From the NCBI GenBank assembly GCA_007133445.1, contig SLMR01000347.1, forward strand, positions 1 through 6,938: DNA of 6,938 nt, in the 5' to 3' direction. Made by a program: the position numbers and the translations under genes. How positions within the stretch are numbered: position 1 is the first letter of the stretch; each line of letters opens with the position of its first letter. The stretch comes from Aquisalimonas sp. GTDB taxonomy: Bacteria > Pseudomonadota > Gammaproteobacteria > Nitrococcales > Aquisalimonadaceae. Positions 1 through 6,707 of the stretch are shown here, piece by piece. The notes beneath the pieces are model-generated. The model saw nothing but the letters and a program-made list of their open reading frames with translations. It had not been told where the DNA came from and searched no databases.

Positions 1-1
1 C

Positions 2-1486
2 ATCGACGCACTGCCCTTCCAGGTCTCCGGCAGCAAGGTGCTGGAGCAGATTGCCGCCCAGATGCATGCCAAGAAACTGCCCATGGTGGAGGATCTGCGC
101 GACGAGTCCGATCACGAGAACCCCACGCGCCTGGTGGTGGTGCCGCGCTCGAACCGCGTGGACACCGACGAGGTGATGAAGCACCTGTTCGCCACCACGG
201 ACCTGGAGAAGAACTACCGCATCAACTTCAACGTGATCGGCCTGGATGGCCGGCCGCAGGTGAAGGATCTGCGCGGGCTGCTCTCGGAGTGGCTCGAGTT
301 CCGTACCGAGACCGTACGCCGCCGGCTGCAGTGGCGGCTGGACAAGGTCGAGGCGCGGCTGCACATCCTCGAGGGCCTGCTCACCGCCTACCTCAACATC
401 GACGAGGTCATCGCCATCATCCGCGAGGAGGATGAGCCGAAGGCGGTGCTCATGGAGCGCTTCGGGCTCAGTGACAGACAGGCCGAGGCCATCCTCGAGC
501 TGCGCCTGCGCCACCTCGCCAGGCTCGAGGAAATGAAGATCCGCGGCGAGCAGGACGATCTCGAAGCCGAGCGCAAGCAACTGCAGGCGACGCTGGGTTC
601 CGAGGCGAAACTGCGGCAACAGGTGGGCGACGAACTGCGGGCTGACGCCGAGACCTTCGGTGACGATCGTCGGTCGCCGCTGGTCGCACGCAGCGCCGCC
701 CGGCCCCTGGACGAAACCGCCCTGGTGCCCAGCGAACCGGTGACCGTGGTGCTCTCCGAGAAGGGCTGGGTGCGCGCGGCCAAGGGGCATGACATCGACC
801 CGGCGACGTTGAACTACAAGGCCGGTGATGGTTACCTGTCCCACGCGCGGGGGCGCAGCAACCGCCACGCCCTGTTCCTCGACTCCACCGGCCGTGCCTA
901 CTCGGTTCCCGCGCACAGCCTGCCCTCGGCCCGCAGCCAGGGCGAGCCGCTGACCGGACGCCTGTCGCCGCCGGCCGGCGCCCGCTTCGAGCACGTGATT
1001 GCCGGTGACGAACAGGACCGGTTGATTCTTGCGTCCGATGCGGGCTACGGCTTCGTCACGACGGTGGCCGATCTATACGCGAAGAATCGTGCCGGCAAGG
1101 CGGTGATTACGCTGCCCCAGGGCAGTCGGTTGCTGCCCCCCGCCATGATCCGGGACGCGGAAACCGACTGTATCGCCGCGCTGTCCACGGCAGGCCGACT
1201 GCTGGTGTTTCCGGTGACGGAGCTGCCGCAGCTGGCCAAGGGCAAGGGCAACAAGATCATCGGGATTCCGGCGGATCGCCTGAAATCGGGGGAGGAGCGG
1301 CTGCAGGCCCTGATTGCCGTGCCCGCCGGCGCGAATCTGGCGCTGACCGCCGGCAAGCGGACACTGACCCTGAAGCCTGTCGACCAAGAGGCCTTCCGTG
1401 CGGCCCGTGGCCGGCGCGGGAGCGCCCTGCCGCGCGGGTTCCAGCGCGTGAGCGACATGGTTGCGGTGAGCGATGGTGAGGCTTGA
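2..1486 (+). CDS. parC: DNA topoisomerase IV subunit A (ParC), C-terminal 494 residues
   Basis: ParC is the breakage-reunion subunit of topoisomerase IV, which with ParE unlinks daughter chromosomes and relaxes supercoils. The frame is open from base 2 and has no start in the window; compared with the roughly 750-residue family length, about the first 255-260 residues, including the catalytic tyrosine domain, lie off the left edge. Seen here are the hinge text [18 protein letters not shown], then [20 protein letters not shown], a long charged coiled-coil (about fragment residues 95-225, with [20 protein letters not shown] and [16 protein letters not shown]), and from about residue 245 the beta-pinwheel domain with repeated blades ([56 protein letters not shown]). 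These match remembered E. coli ParC far better than GyrA: the canonical GyrA-box QRRGGKG is absent and the degenerate ParC version is present. It ends in TGA, which also forms part of the heat-shock promoter of htpX. The 5' truncation is a window effect, not gene damage. Confidence 0.97.
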   Translation: MDALPFQVSGSKVLEQIAAQMHAKKLPMVEDLRDESDHENPTRLVVVPRSNRVDTDEVMKHLFATTDLEKNYRINFNVIGLDGRPQVKDLRGLLSEWLEFRTETVRRRLQWRLDKVEARLHILEGLLTAYLNIDEVIAIIREEDEPKAVLMERFGLSDRQAEAILELRLRHLARLEEMKIRGEQDDLEAERKQLQATLGSEAKLRQQVGDELRADAETFGDDRRSPLVARSAARPLDETALVPSEPVTVVLSEKGWVRAAKGHDIDPATLNYKAGDGYLSHARGRSNRHALFLDSTGRAYSVPAHSLPSARSQGEPLTGRLSPPAGARFEHVIAGDEQDRLILASDAGYGFVTTVADLYAKNRAGKAVITLPQGSRLLPPAMIRDAETDCIAALSTAGRLLVFPVTELPQLAKGKGNKIIGIPADRLKSGEERLQALIAVPAGANLALTAGKRTLTLKPVDQEAFRAARGRRGSALPRGFQRVSDMVAVSDGEA

Positions 1487-1509
1487 ACCTCGCGCGTTGC
1501 ACCCCATCT
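1482..1509 (+). promoter_or_regulatory. Candidate sigma-32 (heat-shock) promoter of htpX
   Basis: CTTGAAC at 1482-1488 and CCCCATCT at 1502-1509 are separated by 13 bp. The known sigma-32 consensus is CTTGAAA, 11-16 bp, CCCCATNT, so 6 of 7 and all specified -10 positions match. The expected start is near 1516, giving a leader of about 57 nt before the htpX ATG. The TGA stop of parC (1484-1486) lies inside the -35 element. htpX is a known heat-shock gene in E. coli, which fits. No experiment supports this particular site. Confidence 0.8.
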
Positions 1510-1572
1510 AAGGGATAGTTGCGTGGGTGTGCACCTGCTGCTGAACCAACCACGGGAGACTCTGGGCAGATC

Positions 1573-2460
1573 ATGAAACGTGTTTCGCTGTTCCTGCTGA
1601 CCAACCTGGGCATCCTGATCCTCCTCGGGATCATGCTGAACGTCTTCATCGAGCCGTGGATGGCTCGGGAAGGCATGCACATGAACACCACGTTCATCCT
1701 GATCCTGGCGGCCGTGCTGGGGATGGGTGGCTCGTTCATCTCCCTGGCCATGTCCAAGATGATGGCCAAGCGCATGACCGGGGCGAAGGTCATCGACAAG
1801 CCGGCTAACCCCACGGAGCAGTGGCTGGTGGACACGGTGCGCCGGCATGCGCGTCAGGCCGGCATCGGCATGCCCGAGGTGGCCATCTACGACGCCCCGG
1901 AGATCAACGCCTTCGCCACCGGCATGAAGCGGGACGATGCCCTGGTGGCGGTGAGTTCCGGGCTGCTTCGGCAGATGAGCGCCGATGAGGCCGAGGCGGT
2001 GATCGGCCACGAGGTGGCGCACATCCAGAACGGCGACATGGTCACCCTGGCGCTGATCCAGGGGGTGCTGAACACCTTCGTGATCGTGCTCTCGCGGGTG
2101 GTGGGCATGTTCGTGGACAAGGTGATCTTCAAGAACGAGCGCGGCTACGGCCCCGGTTTCTGGATCACGGTGATCTTCGCCCAGATCGTGCTGGGCATCA
2201 TCGCCAGCATGATCGTGCAGTGGTTCTCGCGCCAGCGAGAGTACCGTGCCGACCTGGGTGGCGCCAATCTGGCCGGGCGGGAGAAGATGGTCGCCGCTCT
2301 GGAGCGGCTGAAAAAGAACGTGGAGCCATCGACCCTGCCGGAGCAGGTAGAGGCGTTCGGCATCTCCGGGCGCATGGGTTCCGGCTTCAAGCGGCTGATG
2401 ATGAGTCATCCGCCGCTGGATGACCGTATCGCCGCCCTGCGCGAGCGCCGTTACGGTTGA
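1573..2460 (+). CDS. htpX: HtpX, heat-shock inner-membrane zinc metalloprotease
   Basis: HtpX is an M48-family protease of the inner membrane that cleaves misfolded membrane proteins, overlapping in role with FtsH. The 295-residue product is the usual length. The zinc motif HEVAH lies at residues 146-150 after [10 protein letters not shown], and the third ligand is expected to be Glu223 in QREYRAD. Hydrophobic segments at about 4-27 and 36-58 form the N-terminal hairpin; two more lie at about 155-185 and 195-218. The family tail SHPPLDDRI is present near 279-286. The ATG at 1573 was chosen because [11 protein letters not shown] aligns with the E. coli N-terminus; an in-frame GTG at 1519 lies only about 3 nt after the predicted transcription start. 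GGGAG at 1554-1558 is a rather distant ribosome site (14 nt), and a 5-bp helix between 1522-1526 and 1550-1554 could abut it. The gene follows parC by 86 bp but appears to have its own heat-shock promoter. It converges with the FimX-like gene. Confidence 0.97.
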   Translation: MKRVSLFLLTNLGILILLGIMLNVFIEPWMAREGMHMNTTFILILAAVLGMGGSFISLAMSKMMAKRMTGAKVIDKPANPTEQWLVDTVRRHARQAGIGMPEVAIYDAPEINAFATGMKRDDALVAVSSGLLRQMSADEAEAVIGHEVAHIQNGDMVTLALIQGVLNTFVIVLSRVVGMFVDKVIFKNERGYGPGFWITVIFAQIVLGIIASMIVQWFSRQREYRADLGGANLAGREKMVAALERLKKNVEPSTLPEQVEAFGISGRMGSGFKRLMMSHPPLDDRIAALRERRYG

Positions 2461-2499
2461 TGTCCGCCCGGACGTCGTGACAGGGGAAGCGATCCTGTG

Positions 2500-2527
2500 G
2501 GCACCGTCATGATCAGATGACGGTGCC
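2500..2527. terminator. Stem-loop at the convergent htpX / fimX-like junction
   Basis: GGCACCGTCAT (2500-2510) and ATGACGGTGCC (2517-2527) form a perfect 11-bp inverted repeat with loop GATCAG. It lies 40 bp past the htpX stop and covers the last codons and stop of the FimX-like gene, so it can fold in transcripts from both sides. No T-run follows on either strand, so it is either a non-canonical bidirectional terminator or a 3'-end stabilising hairpin after Rho-dependent termination. Two smaller stems (2462-2473 and 2480-2498) sit between htpX and it. Confidence 0.6.
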
Positions 2528-4594
2528 GGTGAAATCGTAATCCATGCTGGCGGTCGGGGCCTGCAGAAAGTGCCCCTGCACGAAATCCACCTCGTACTGC
2601 CAGTAGCTGGCCATGGTCATGGCGTCTTCCACGTAGCCGGCGATCACGCTCTTCTTCATGGCGTGGGCGTTCTCGATGATGTCCTTGACCCGCTGCTGGG
2701 TCTCCTCGTTGGCGCCAAGGTCCTGGCCCAGTGAGTGGTCGAGCTTCAGGTAGTCAGCCGGCAGGTGCTTGACCAGCTGGAACGGGTTCACGCCGCTACC
2801 GAAGTGGTCCAGGGTAAAGCCACAGCCCAGTTCCTTGAGGCCGCGAAAGATCTCCCGCGCCTCGTTCAGCTGGGTCACCGCCACCGGCTCGTTGACCTCG
2901 AAATTCAGGTTCCTTCCCTTGATGCCGTGGGCCTGCATGCGTTCGCCCAGATAATCGAGGAACCCGGTGTCCGCGAGCGTCTGGCCCGAGAGCTTGATCA
3001 TCAGCGTCACGGTCGGGTCGGCCTGCAGCTTGGGCTTGAGGGCCTGCAGCGCGTGCTCCACCACCCAGCGATCCACCTGCCGCATCATGTTCACGCTTTC
3101 CGCCTGCGGAATGAAATCCGCCGCTTTCAGCTCCACGCCGTCCTCGTCACGCAGGCGCACGCGGACCTCGTAGCGTGCGGAGGTGTCACCGCTCAGGGAG
3201 GCCACTGGCATATATACCAGGTGGAAACCGTCCCGTTCCAGGGCGTCTCGAAGCAGGGCCTGCCACCGCTGATCGTCGCCGGTGTCGCCGCCGTCGTTCT
3301 CCGCGGGTAGCAGGTGCACCTGGTTGCCCCCTGCTTCACGGGCGATCTCGCAGCCGCGGTGGGCGCGGGAGATGGCGTCGTTGGCATCACCGGTCCGCTC
3401 GCCCACCATGACCGCGCCGATCGTGCAGGTGGTGGTTACCGTGTGCTTGTTTACGTCGACGATATGGTCCTCGACCTTCTGACGGATTGCCTCCGCCACG
3501 GCGACCGTATCGTGTACACCCTGTTGGCGCATCAGTACCGTGAACACGTCATCGGCAAAGCGCCCCGCTTCAGCTCCCGCATCGGCCTCGCTGGTGATGA
3601 TGCCAGCGATGTCCGTGACAACCTTGTCGCAGGCGGCGATGCCGAGGGTCTGCCGGATCCCGTCCAGGTTCTCGATCTGGATGTAGAGCAGGCCGTGGCT
3701 TCCCTCGTCCTCTGCACCAAGTTCATCCACCGCCTGTTCCAGCTGGTCGAAGAAGTAGGCGCGGTTGTAGAGCCCGGTCAGCAGGTCCGCCTTGCTGAGG
3801 GAGTCCAGTTGCGCCTCCAGGTCCCGCTGATTCGACTGGTCACGGATCAGTACCTGGGTGCAGGCCTCGCCGTCCACGCTTGCTGCCGACAGGTGGACGT
3901 GTACGGGCACTGTCTCGGTGCCGGCCACCATGGACAGGCTAGCTTCAGGGTCACCGTGATCACCACGGCTGTACCTGCGCAGCAGCTCCTTGAACGCCTG
4001 CTGGTCCTCGGTGGCGATCATGTCCAGCAGCGGCATCCCTTCGATGTCCTCGAATGACTCGACGCCGAATTTCTCCATGTACGCCGGGTTGGCGTAGATG
4101 TGCATGCCCTCGTGAACATAGGCAATGGCGTCTCGGGAGCTGTCAAGCAGAGCGCTCGCACGCCTTTCGGATTCCTTGAGAGCCTTCTCCACCTGGCGCA
4201 GGCGGCGGCGCTCGCGCAGGTGCTGCAGTTCACGGCGCACCACCAGTTTCAGGTGTTCCTGGTCGTTCTTGCTCACCAGGTCCAGAGCCCCGGTCTGCAT
4301 GGCCTGGAGTCGCCGTTCCGGGCTGTCCTGCTCGGCAACGGCCACCATGGGCAGATCGCGCCCGCTCTCCTGGATGGTGTGAGCGGCGTCGGCGATGGTC
4401 AGCGCGTCCAGATCGATGTTGCACAGGAACAGCTCGAAAGCGTGTTCCTGCAGCGAGTCCTGAAGGTCCTCCACGTCCTCGACGTGGCTGGCGCGCACTG
4501 CATGCCCGGCATTGCGCAGCACGCTGATGAACATTTCCGCATCGTTCAGCGAGGTCTCGGCGACCAGCATTCGGACGACGTCGTCCCGGTTCAT
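2513..4594 (-). CDS. fimX: FimX-like REC-PAS-GGDEF-EAL protein with degenerate active sites
   Basis: Likely a cyclic-di-GMP effector rather than an enzyme; FimX in Pseudomonas and Xanthomonas binds c-di-GMP through its EAL domain and promotes type IV pilus assembly and twitching. The 693-residue product has a receiver-like domain (about 7-120), a coiled linker (120-148), a PAS domain (about 142-255), GGDEF (about 265-430) and EAL (about 445-690). The GGDEF signature reads ADDVF (347-351) after ARF-type context, and EAL reads EVR (476-478). Other EAL catalytic positions are altered too: DDFGTG is DHFGSG (596-601), the LSINLS asparagine position is Lys534, and AEGVE is AGYVE. Arg480, two residues after EVR, sits where FimX uses an arginine for ligand contact. 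The receiver seems to lack its phospho-acceptor (Asn59 near the expected spot) but keeps Lys109. The ending FVQGHFLQAPTASMDYDF closely resembles the FimX C-terminus as I recall it. The ATG is preceded at 8 nt by AGGCAGGG (4603-4610 complement). No pilus genes are adjacent; in P. aeruginosa fimX also lies a few genes from parC (recall). Confidence 0.82.
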   Translation of the reverse strand: MNRDDVVRMLVAETSLNDAEMFISVLRNAGHAVRASHVEDVEDLQDSLQEHAFELFLCNIDLDALTIADAAHTIQESGRDLPMVAVAEQDSPERRLQAMQTGALDLVSKNDQEHLKLVVRRELQHLRERRRLRQVEKALKESERRASALLDSSRDAIAYVHEGMHIYANPAYMEKFGVESFEDIEGMPLLDMIATEDQQAFKELLRRYSRGDHGDPEASLSMVAGTETVPVHVHLSAASVDGEACTQVLIRDQSNQRDLEAQLDSLSKADLLTGLYNRAYFFDQLEQAVDELGAEDEGSHGLLYIQIENLDGIRQTLGIAACDKVVTDIAGIITSEADAGAEAGRFADDVFTVLMRQQGVHDTVAVAEAIRQKVEDHIVDVNKHTVTTTCTIGAVMVGERTGDANDAISRAHRGCEIAREAGGNQVHLLPAENDGGDTGDDQRWQALLRDALERDGFHLVYMPVASLSGDTSARYEVRVRLRDEDGVELKAADFIPQAESVNMMRQVDRWVVEHALQALKPKLQADPTVTLMIKLSGQTLADTGFLDYLGERMQAHGIKGRNLNFEVNEPVAVTQLNEAREIFRGLKELGCGFTLDHFGSGVNPFQLVKHLPADYLKLDHSLGQDLGANEETQQRVKDIIENAHAMKKSVIAGYVEDAMTMASYWQYEVDFVQGHFLQAPTASMDYDFTGTVI

Positions 4595-4648
4595 GAATTC
4601 GACCCTGCCTGTTGTTCGTTCGCGGGCTTACGTTCCGTCAAGACGTGG

Positions 4649-4665
4649 TGCTCTGGCTGTGCCGG
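4649..4665 (-). promoter_or_regulatory. Weak sigma-54-like site upstream of the FimX-like gene
   Basis: Read on the - strand, CCGGCACAGCCAGAGCA has GG and GC separated by exactly 10 nt, as in -24/-12 promoters, and keeps the GGCAC block. The TT before GC in the consensus is GA here. It is 55 nt upstream of the ATG. A sigma-70-like TTGACG (complement of 4636-4641) is also present but has no acceptable -10 partner at 17 nt. Neither is strong; this is listed as the best candidate in the gap. Confidence 0.2.
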
Positions 4666-4810
4666 CTGAATGTGTAACGGCAGAACCCTTCCTGGCGTTC
4701 TATGGGCTCGCGCAGGGGTATCGGGGTCGGCCCGCACCTGCTGGTGGCTACCGGGCAGCGAGAGATCACCTGCACGCCAGCCCCAGCTGCTCGTAGTGTA
4801 GGCATGCGGC

Positions 4811-4836
4811 GACAGGAAGCCAAACCTGGCTGTGTC
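4811..4836 (-). terminator. Candidate 3' stem-loop of epmB
   Basis: Downstream of the epmB stop (4847-4849 complement), AGCCA and TGGCT (4818-4822 and 4827-4831) form a 5-bp stem with a 4-nt loop, extended by GACA/TGTC (4811-4814 and 4833-4836) across a small asymmetric bulge. No T-run follows on the - strand, so it would be a weak or Rho-assisted terminator. The rest of the 4595-4846 gap holds no gene that I can support. Confidence 0.3.
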
Positions 4837-4846
4837 ACACGCCTGC

Positions 4847-5866
4847 TCACTGGTGACGCGGTGTCATCAGTTGCGTCTTTGCCGGTGCTCCCGCGTCTTC
4901 CCGGGTCAGTGTCGGTGTCAGGTAGCCTGGCAGGTGTTCGGCCAGTGCGCCCGCCAGGACGCGGGCTTCTCCCTCGGGAACCAGAAAATGAGTGGCGCCG
5001 GAGACACGGTCAAGCTGGTGCAGGTAATAGGGCAGAACGCCCAGCTCGAACAGGCGCTCACTGAGCGCGCACTGACTGGCCACGGTGTCGTTCACGTCGC
5101 GCAACAGAACCGCCTGGTTGAGCAGCGTGATGCCCGCTTGCCGCAGCCGCAGACAGGCGTTCGCCACCGCGTCGTCAAGTTCGTTGGCGTGATTGGCATG
5201 CAGCACCAGCACCGGTTGCAGCCGGCTTTCGGCCAGCCAGCCCAGCAGCGCGTCGTCCACCCGCTCAGGCAGCACCACGGGCAGCCGGCTGTGAATGCGC
5301 AGTCGCTTCACGTGGGGAATGGCGGCCAGGCGCTGGGCCAGCGGCGCGAGCCGGTGGTCCGGCACGCTAAGGGGGTCGCCGCCGCTGAGAATGACTTCCG
5401 TCAGGGACGGGTCGCTGGCGATGTAGTCCAGCGCCGGTTGCCACTGCTGCCGGGCGGCATGCGCTTCACCATAGGGGAAGTGGCGGCGGAAGCAGTAGCG
5501 GCAGTTGACTGCGCAGGCACCGGTGACGATCAGCAGCGCCCGCCCGTGGTACTTGTGTAGCACGCCCGGGGTGCCCATGGCGTCCAGGTCGCCCACCGGG
5601 TCTCTGGTGAACCCTGAAACCTCCTCTTTCTCGGCGGCCAGCGGGAGCACCTGGCGCAGTAATGGGTCGCCAGGGTCACCGGGGCGCATGCGTGCCACGA
5701 AGCCACGCGGAACCCTCACCGGGAACTCCCGGTGGCCGTCGGCGGCTGCATCGGCCCAGTGGTCAGGCAGCCCGAGCGCGGCCACGAGGTCGCGTGGGCG
5801 CCGGTAGCCGTGGGCCAGTTCCTCGTGCCAGTGTGGGCGATGGATGTCTGTGCTGGCGGTGGACAT
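4847..5866 (-). CDS. epmB: EpmB, EF-P-specific lysine 2,3-aminomutase
   Basis: EpmB (YjeK) is a radical-SAM, PLP-dependent enzyme converting (S)-alpha-lysine to (R)-beta-lysine, the donor for EF-P modification. The 339 residues match the family length (about 340). The [4Fe-4S]/SAM motif is C118-x3-C122-x2-C125 in GACAVNCRYCFRRHFPYGE, followed by the SGGDPL motif (161-166), RIHSRLPVVLP (190-200), LLNQAVLLRDVND (248-260) and LPYYLHQLD (278-286). The likely PLP Schiff-base lysine is Lys330 in GAPAKTQL, near the C-terminus as in the short EpmB forms; the extended C-terminal oligomerisation region of clostridial lysine aminomutases is missing. The ATG at 5866 gives the N-terminus expected from E. 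coli EpmB. The upstream AGGG is only 2 nt from the ATG, too close for a normal ribosome site, so translation may be leaderless. The gene is divergent from efp, its functional partner, with a 147-bp shared spacer. Confidence 0.97.
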   Translation of the reverse strand: MSTASTDIHRPHWHEELAHGYRRPRDLVAALGLPDHWADAAADGHREFPVRVPRGFVARMRPGDPGDPLLRQVLPLAAEKEEVSGFTRDPVGDLDAMGTPGVLHKYHGRALLIVTGACAVNCRYCFRRHFPYGEAHAARQQWQPALDYIASDPSLTEVILSGGDPLSVPDHRLAPLAQRLAAIPHVKRLRIHSRLPVVLPERVDDALLGWLAESRLQPVLVLHANHANELDDAVANACLRLRQAGITLLNQAVLLRDVNDTVASQCALSERLFELGVLPYYLHQLDRVSGATHFLVPEGEARVLAGALAEHLPGYLTPTLTREDAGAPAKTQLMTPRHQ

Positions 5867-5872
5867 GGCCCT

Positions 5873-5902
5873 ATTCTACGCACGTCGTGGAGCCGACATC
5901 AG
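5873..5902 (-). promoter_or_regulatory. Candidate epmB promoter giving a leaderless transcript
   Basis: On the - strand a TAGAAT hexamer (complement of 5873-5878, 5 of 6 to the sigma-70 -10) is followed by six bases and then the epmB ATG, so a start 7 nt downstream would fall on the A of the ATG. The -35 is poor: CTGATG (complement of 5897-5902) at an 18-bp spacing matches only about half the consensus. The absence of a properly spaced ribosome site supports the idea indirectly. Confidence 0.35.
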
Positions 5903-5958
5903 GTTGCAGGGCGTGTTTCCGACGCCGTTTTTCGTTAGCATTTCGGCGTTTTAGTCCA

Positions 5959-5990
5959 TGTTGCGCGCAACACCGAATGATTGCGCGCAC
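5959..5990. repeat. Tandem GCGCGC palindromes in the epmB-efp spacer
   Basis: TGTTGCGCGCAACA (5959-5972) is a perfect 14-bp palindrome. Its core TTGCGCGCA recurs at 5981-5989, exactly 20 bp later, about two helical turns. Both copies lie 24-55 bp before the efp ATG, inside the probable efp leader or promoter. The arrangement looks like a dimeric repressor operator pair, but GC-rich self-complementary words also arise by chance in such DNA. I could not identify a convincing -35/-10 pair for efp nearby, so the relation to its promoter is open. Confidence 0.4.
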
Positions 5991-6013
5991 ATCCAGCGGA
6001 TAACGGAGAGTCA

Positions 6014-6583
6014 ATGGCGACCTACACCACCAACCAGTTCAAGGGCGGCCTCAAGCTCATGCTCGACGGCGAGCCCTACAGCATCGTCGAGAACGAGTTC
6101 GTCAAACCCGGCAAGGGGCAGGCCTTCAACCGCGTCAAACTGCGTAACCTCAAGACCGGCAAGGTCCTGGACCGCACCTTCAAGTCCGGAGAGTCGGTGG
6201 AGGCCGCGGACGTGCTGGAGACGGAACTCCAGTATCTCTACAACGACGGTGAGCACTGGTACTTCATGGACACCGAGACCTTCGATCAGGTTGCGGCCAA
6301 CCGGGCGGCCATGGGCGATGCGGACAAGTGGATCAAAGAACAGGATGTCTGCGACGTGACGCTCTGGAACGGCGAGCCCCTGCAGGTGGACCCGCCGGCG
6401 TTTGTTGAGTTGAAGGTGATCGAGACGGATCCGGGCGTGCGTGGCGATACCAGCAGCGGTGGCAGCAAGCCCGCGACTGTGGAGACGGGCGCCGTGGTCC
6501 GGGTGCCGCTGTTCCTCGAGGAAGGCGAGATCATCCGGATCGATACGCGCAAGGCGGAATACGTCAGCCGCGTGAAGGAGTGA
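6014..6583 (+). CDS. efp: Translation elongation factor P
   Basis: EF-P binds the ribosome between P and E sites and promotes peptide bond formation at consecutive prolines. The product is 189 residues, nearly the exact family length. Domain I (about 1-64, KOW-like) carries [19 protein letters not shown], in which Lys34 at the tip of the PGKG loop is the residue that receives beta-lysine; lysine here, rather than arginine, indicates the EpmA/EpmB pathway and not EarP rhamnosylation. Domain II contains [19 protein letters not shown] and domain III contains [20 protein letters not shown] and [16 protein letters not shown]. The ATG at 6014 was chosen because GGAG at 6005-6008 is well spaced and [20 protein letters not shown] aligns with E. 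coli EF-P; an in-frame GTG at 5981 lies within the palindrome region and has no such site. The neighbours epmB (divergent) and epmA (downstream) are its modification enzymes. Confidence 0.98.
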   Translation: MATYTTNQFKGGLKLMLDGEPYSIVENEFVKPGKGQAFNRVKLRNLKTGKVLDRTFKSGESVEAADVLETELQYLYNDGEHWYFMDTETFDQVAANRAAMGDADKWIKEQDVCDVTLWNGEPLQVDPPAFVELKVIETDPGVRGDTSSGGSKPATVETGAVVRVPLFLEEGEIIRIDTRKAEYVSRVKE

Positions 6584-6595
6584 GCCAACGCCACC

Positions 6596-6681
6596 GTAGG
6601 AGCGGCGTAAGCCGCGATTACCGGGGCGTCGTCCCGGCGCCACGCGCCCGTTTTGCGATGTCGCGGCTTGCGTCGCTCCTG
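6596..6681. repeat. REP-type inverted pair (BIME-like) between efp and epmA
   Basis: One unit starts GTAGGAGCGGC at 6596 and ends GCCGCGA at 6617, itself a small hairpin (GCGGC 6602-6606, GCCGC 6611-6615, loop GTAA). The second unit, 6661-6681, is in reverse orientation and matches the first at 18 of 21 positions. A GCCAC / GTGGC pair flanks both, extending the symmetry. The sequence type GTAGGAGCGGC-N-GCCGCGA is known from intergenic REP elements of pseudomonads and other gammaproteobacteria mobilised by RAYT transposases. No other copy is visible in this window. Confidence 0.75.
6636..6654 (+). terminator. Weak intrinsic terminator candidate inside the REP pair
   Basis: GGCGC (6636-6640) and GCGCC (6644-6648) form a 5-bp stem with loop CAC, followed after CG by TTTT (6651-6654). 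An alternative, overlapping stem CCGGGG/TCCCGG (6621-6626 and 6632-6637) could form instead. The stem is short and the T-run is only four bases, so partial termination or attenuation between efp and epmA is the most that can be suggested. Confidence 0.3.
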
Positions 6682-6707
6682 CGTGTGGCAGGGAAGCACG
6701 TCCGACG

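Noticed and set aside
1516..1572. RNA thermometer in the htpX leader
   Set aside because: Only a 5-bp helix (1522-1526 with 1550-1554) can be drawn next to the ribosome site, and it leaves most of GGGAG unpaired; no ROSE-like or fourU element is seen.
1045..2409. Long - strand open frame (454 codons) opposite parC and htpX
   Set aside because: Its translation is His/Arg/Pro-rich low-complexity text without a recognisable domain, and it lies wholly opposite two well-matched genes. This is typical antisense openness in GC-rich DNA.
3314..4057. + strand open frame of 247 codons inside the FimX-like gene
   Set aside because: It is the complement of the GGDEF and PAS coding region; the - strand reading shows clear domain motifs and the + strand reading shows none.
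4832..5560. + strand open frame of 242 codons opposite epmB
   Set aside because: Gln/Arg/Val-rich shadow of the epmB frame, whose - strand product has the full radical-SAM motif set.
5922..5952. ACGCCG / CGGCGT stem followed by TTT upstream of efp, as a possible attenuator
   Set aside because: The stem is only 6 bp with a 16-nt loop and only three T residues; without a mapped efp transcription start there is no reason to think it lies in the mRNA.
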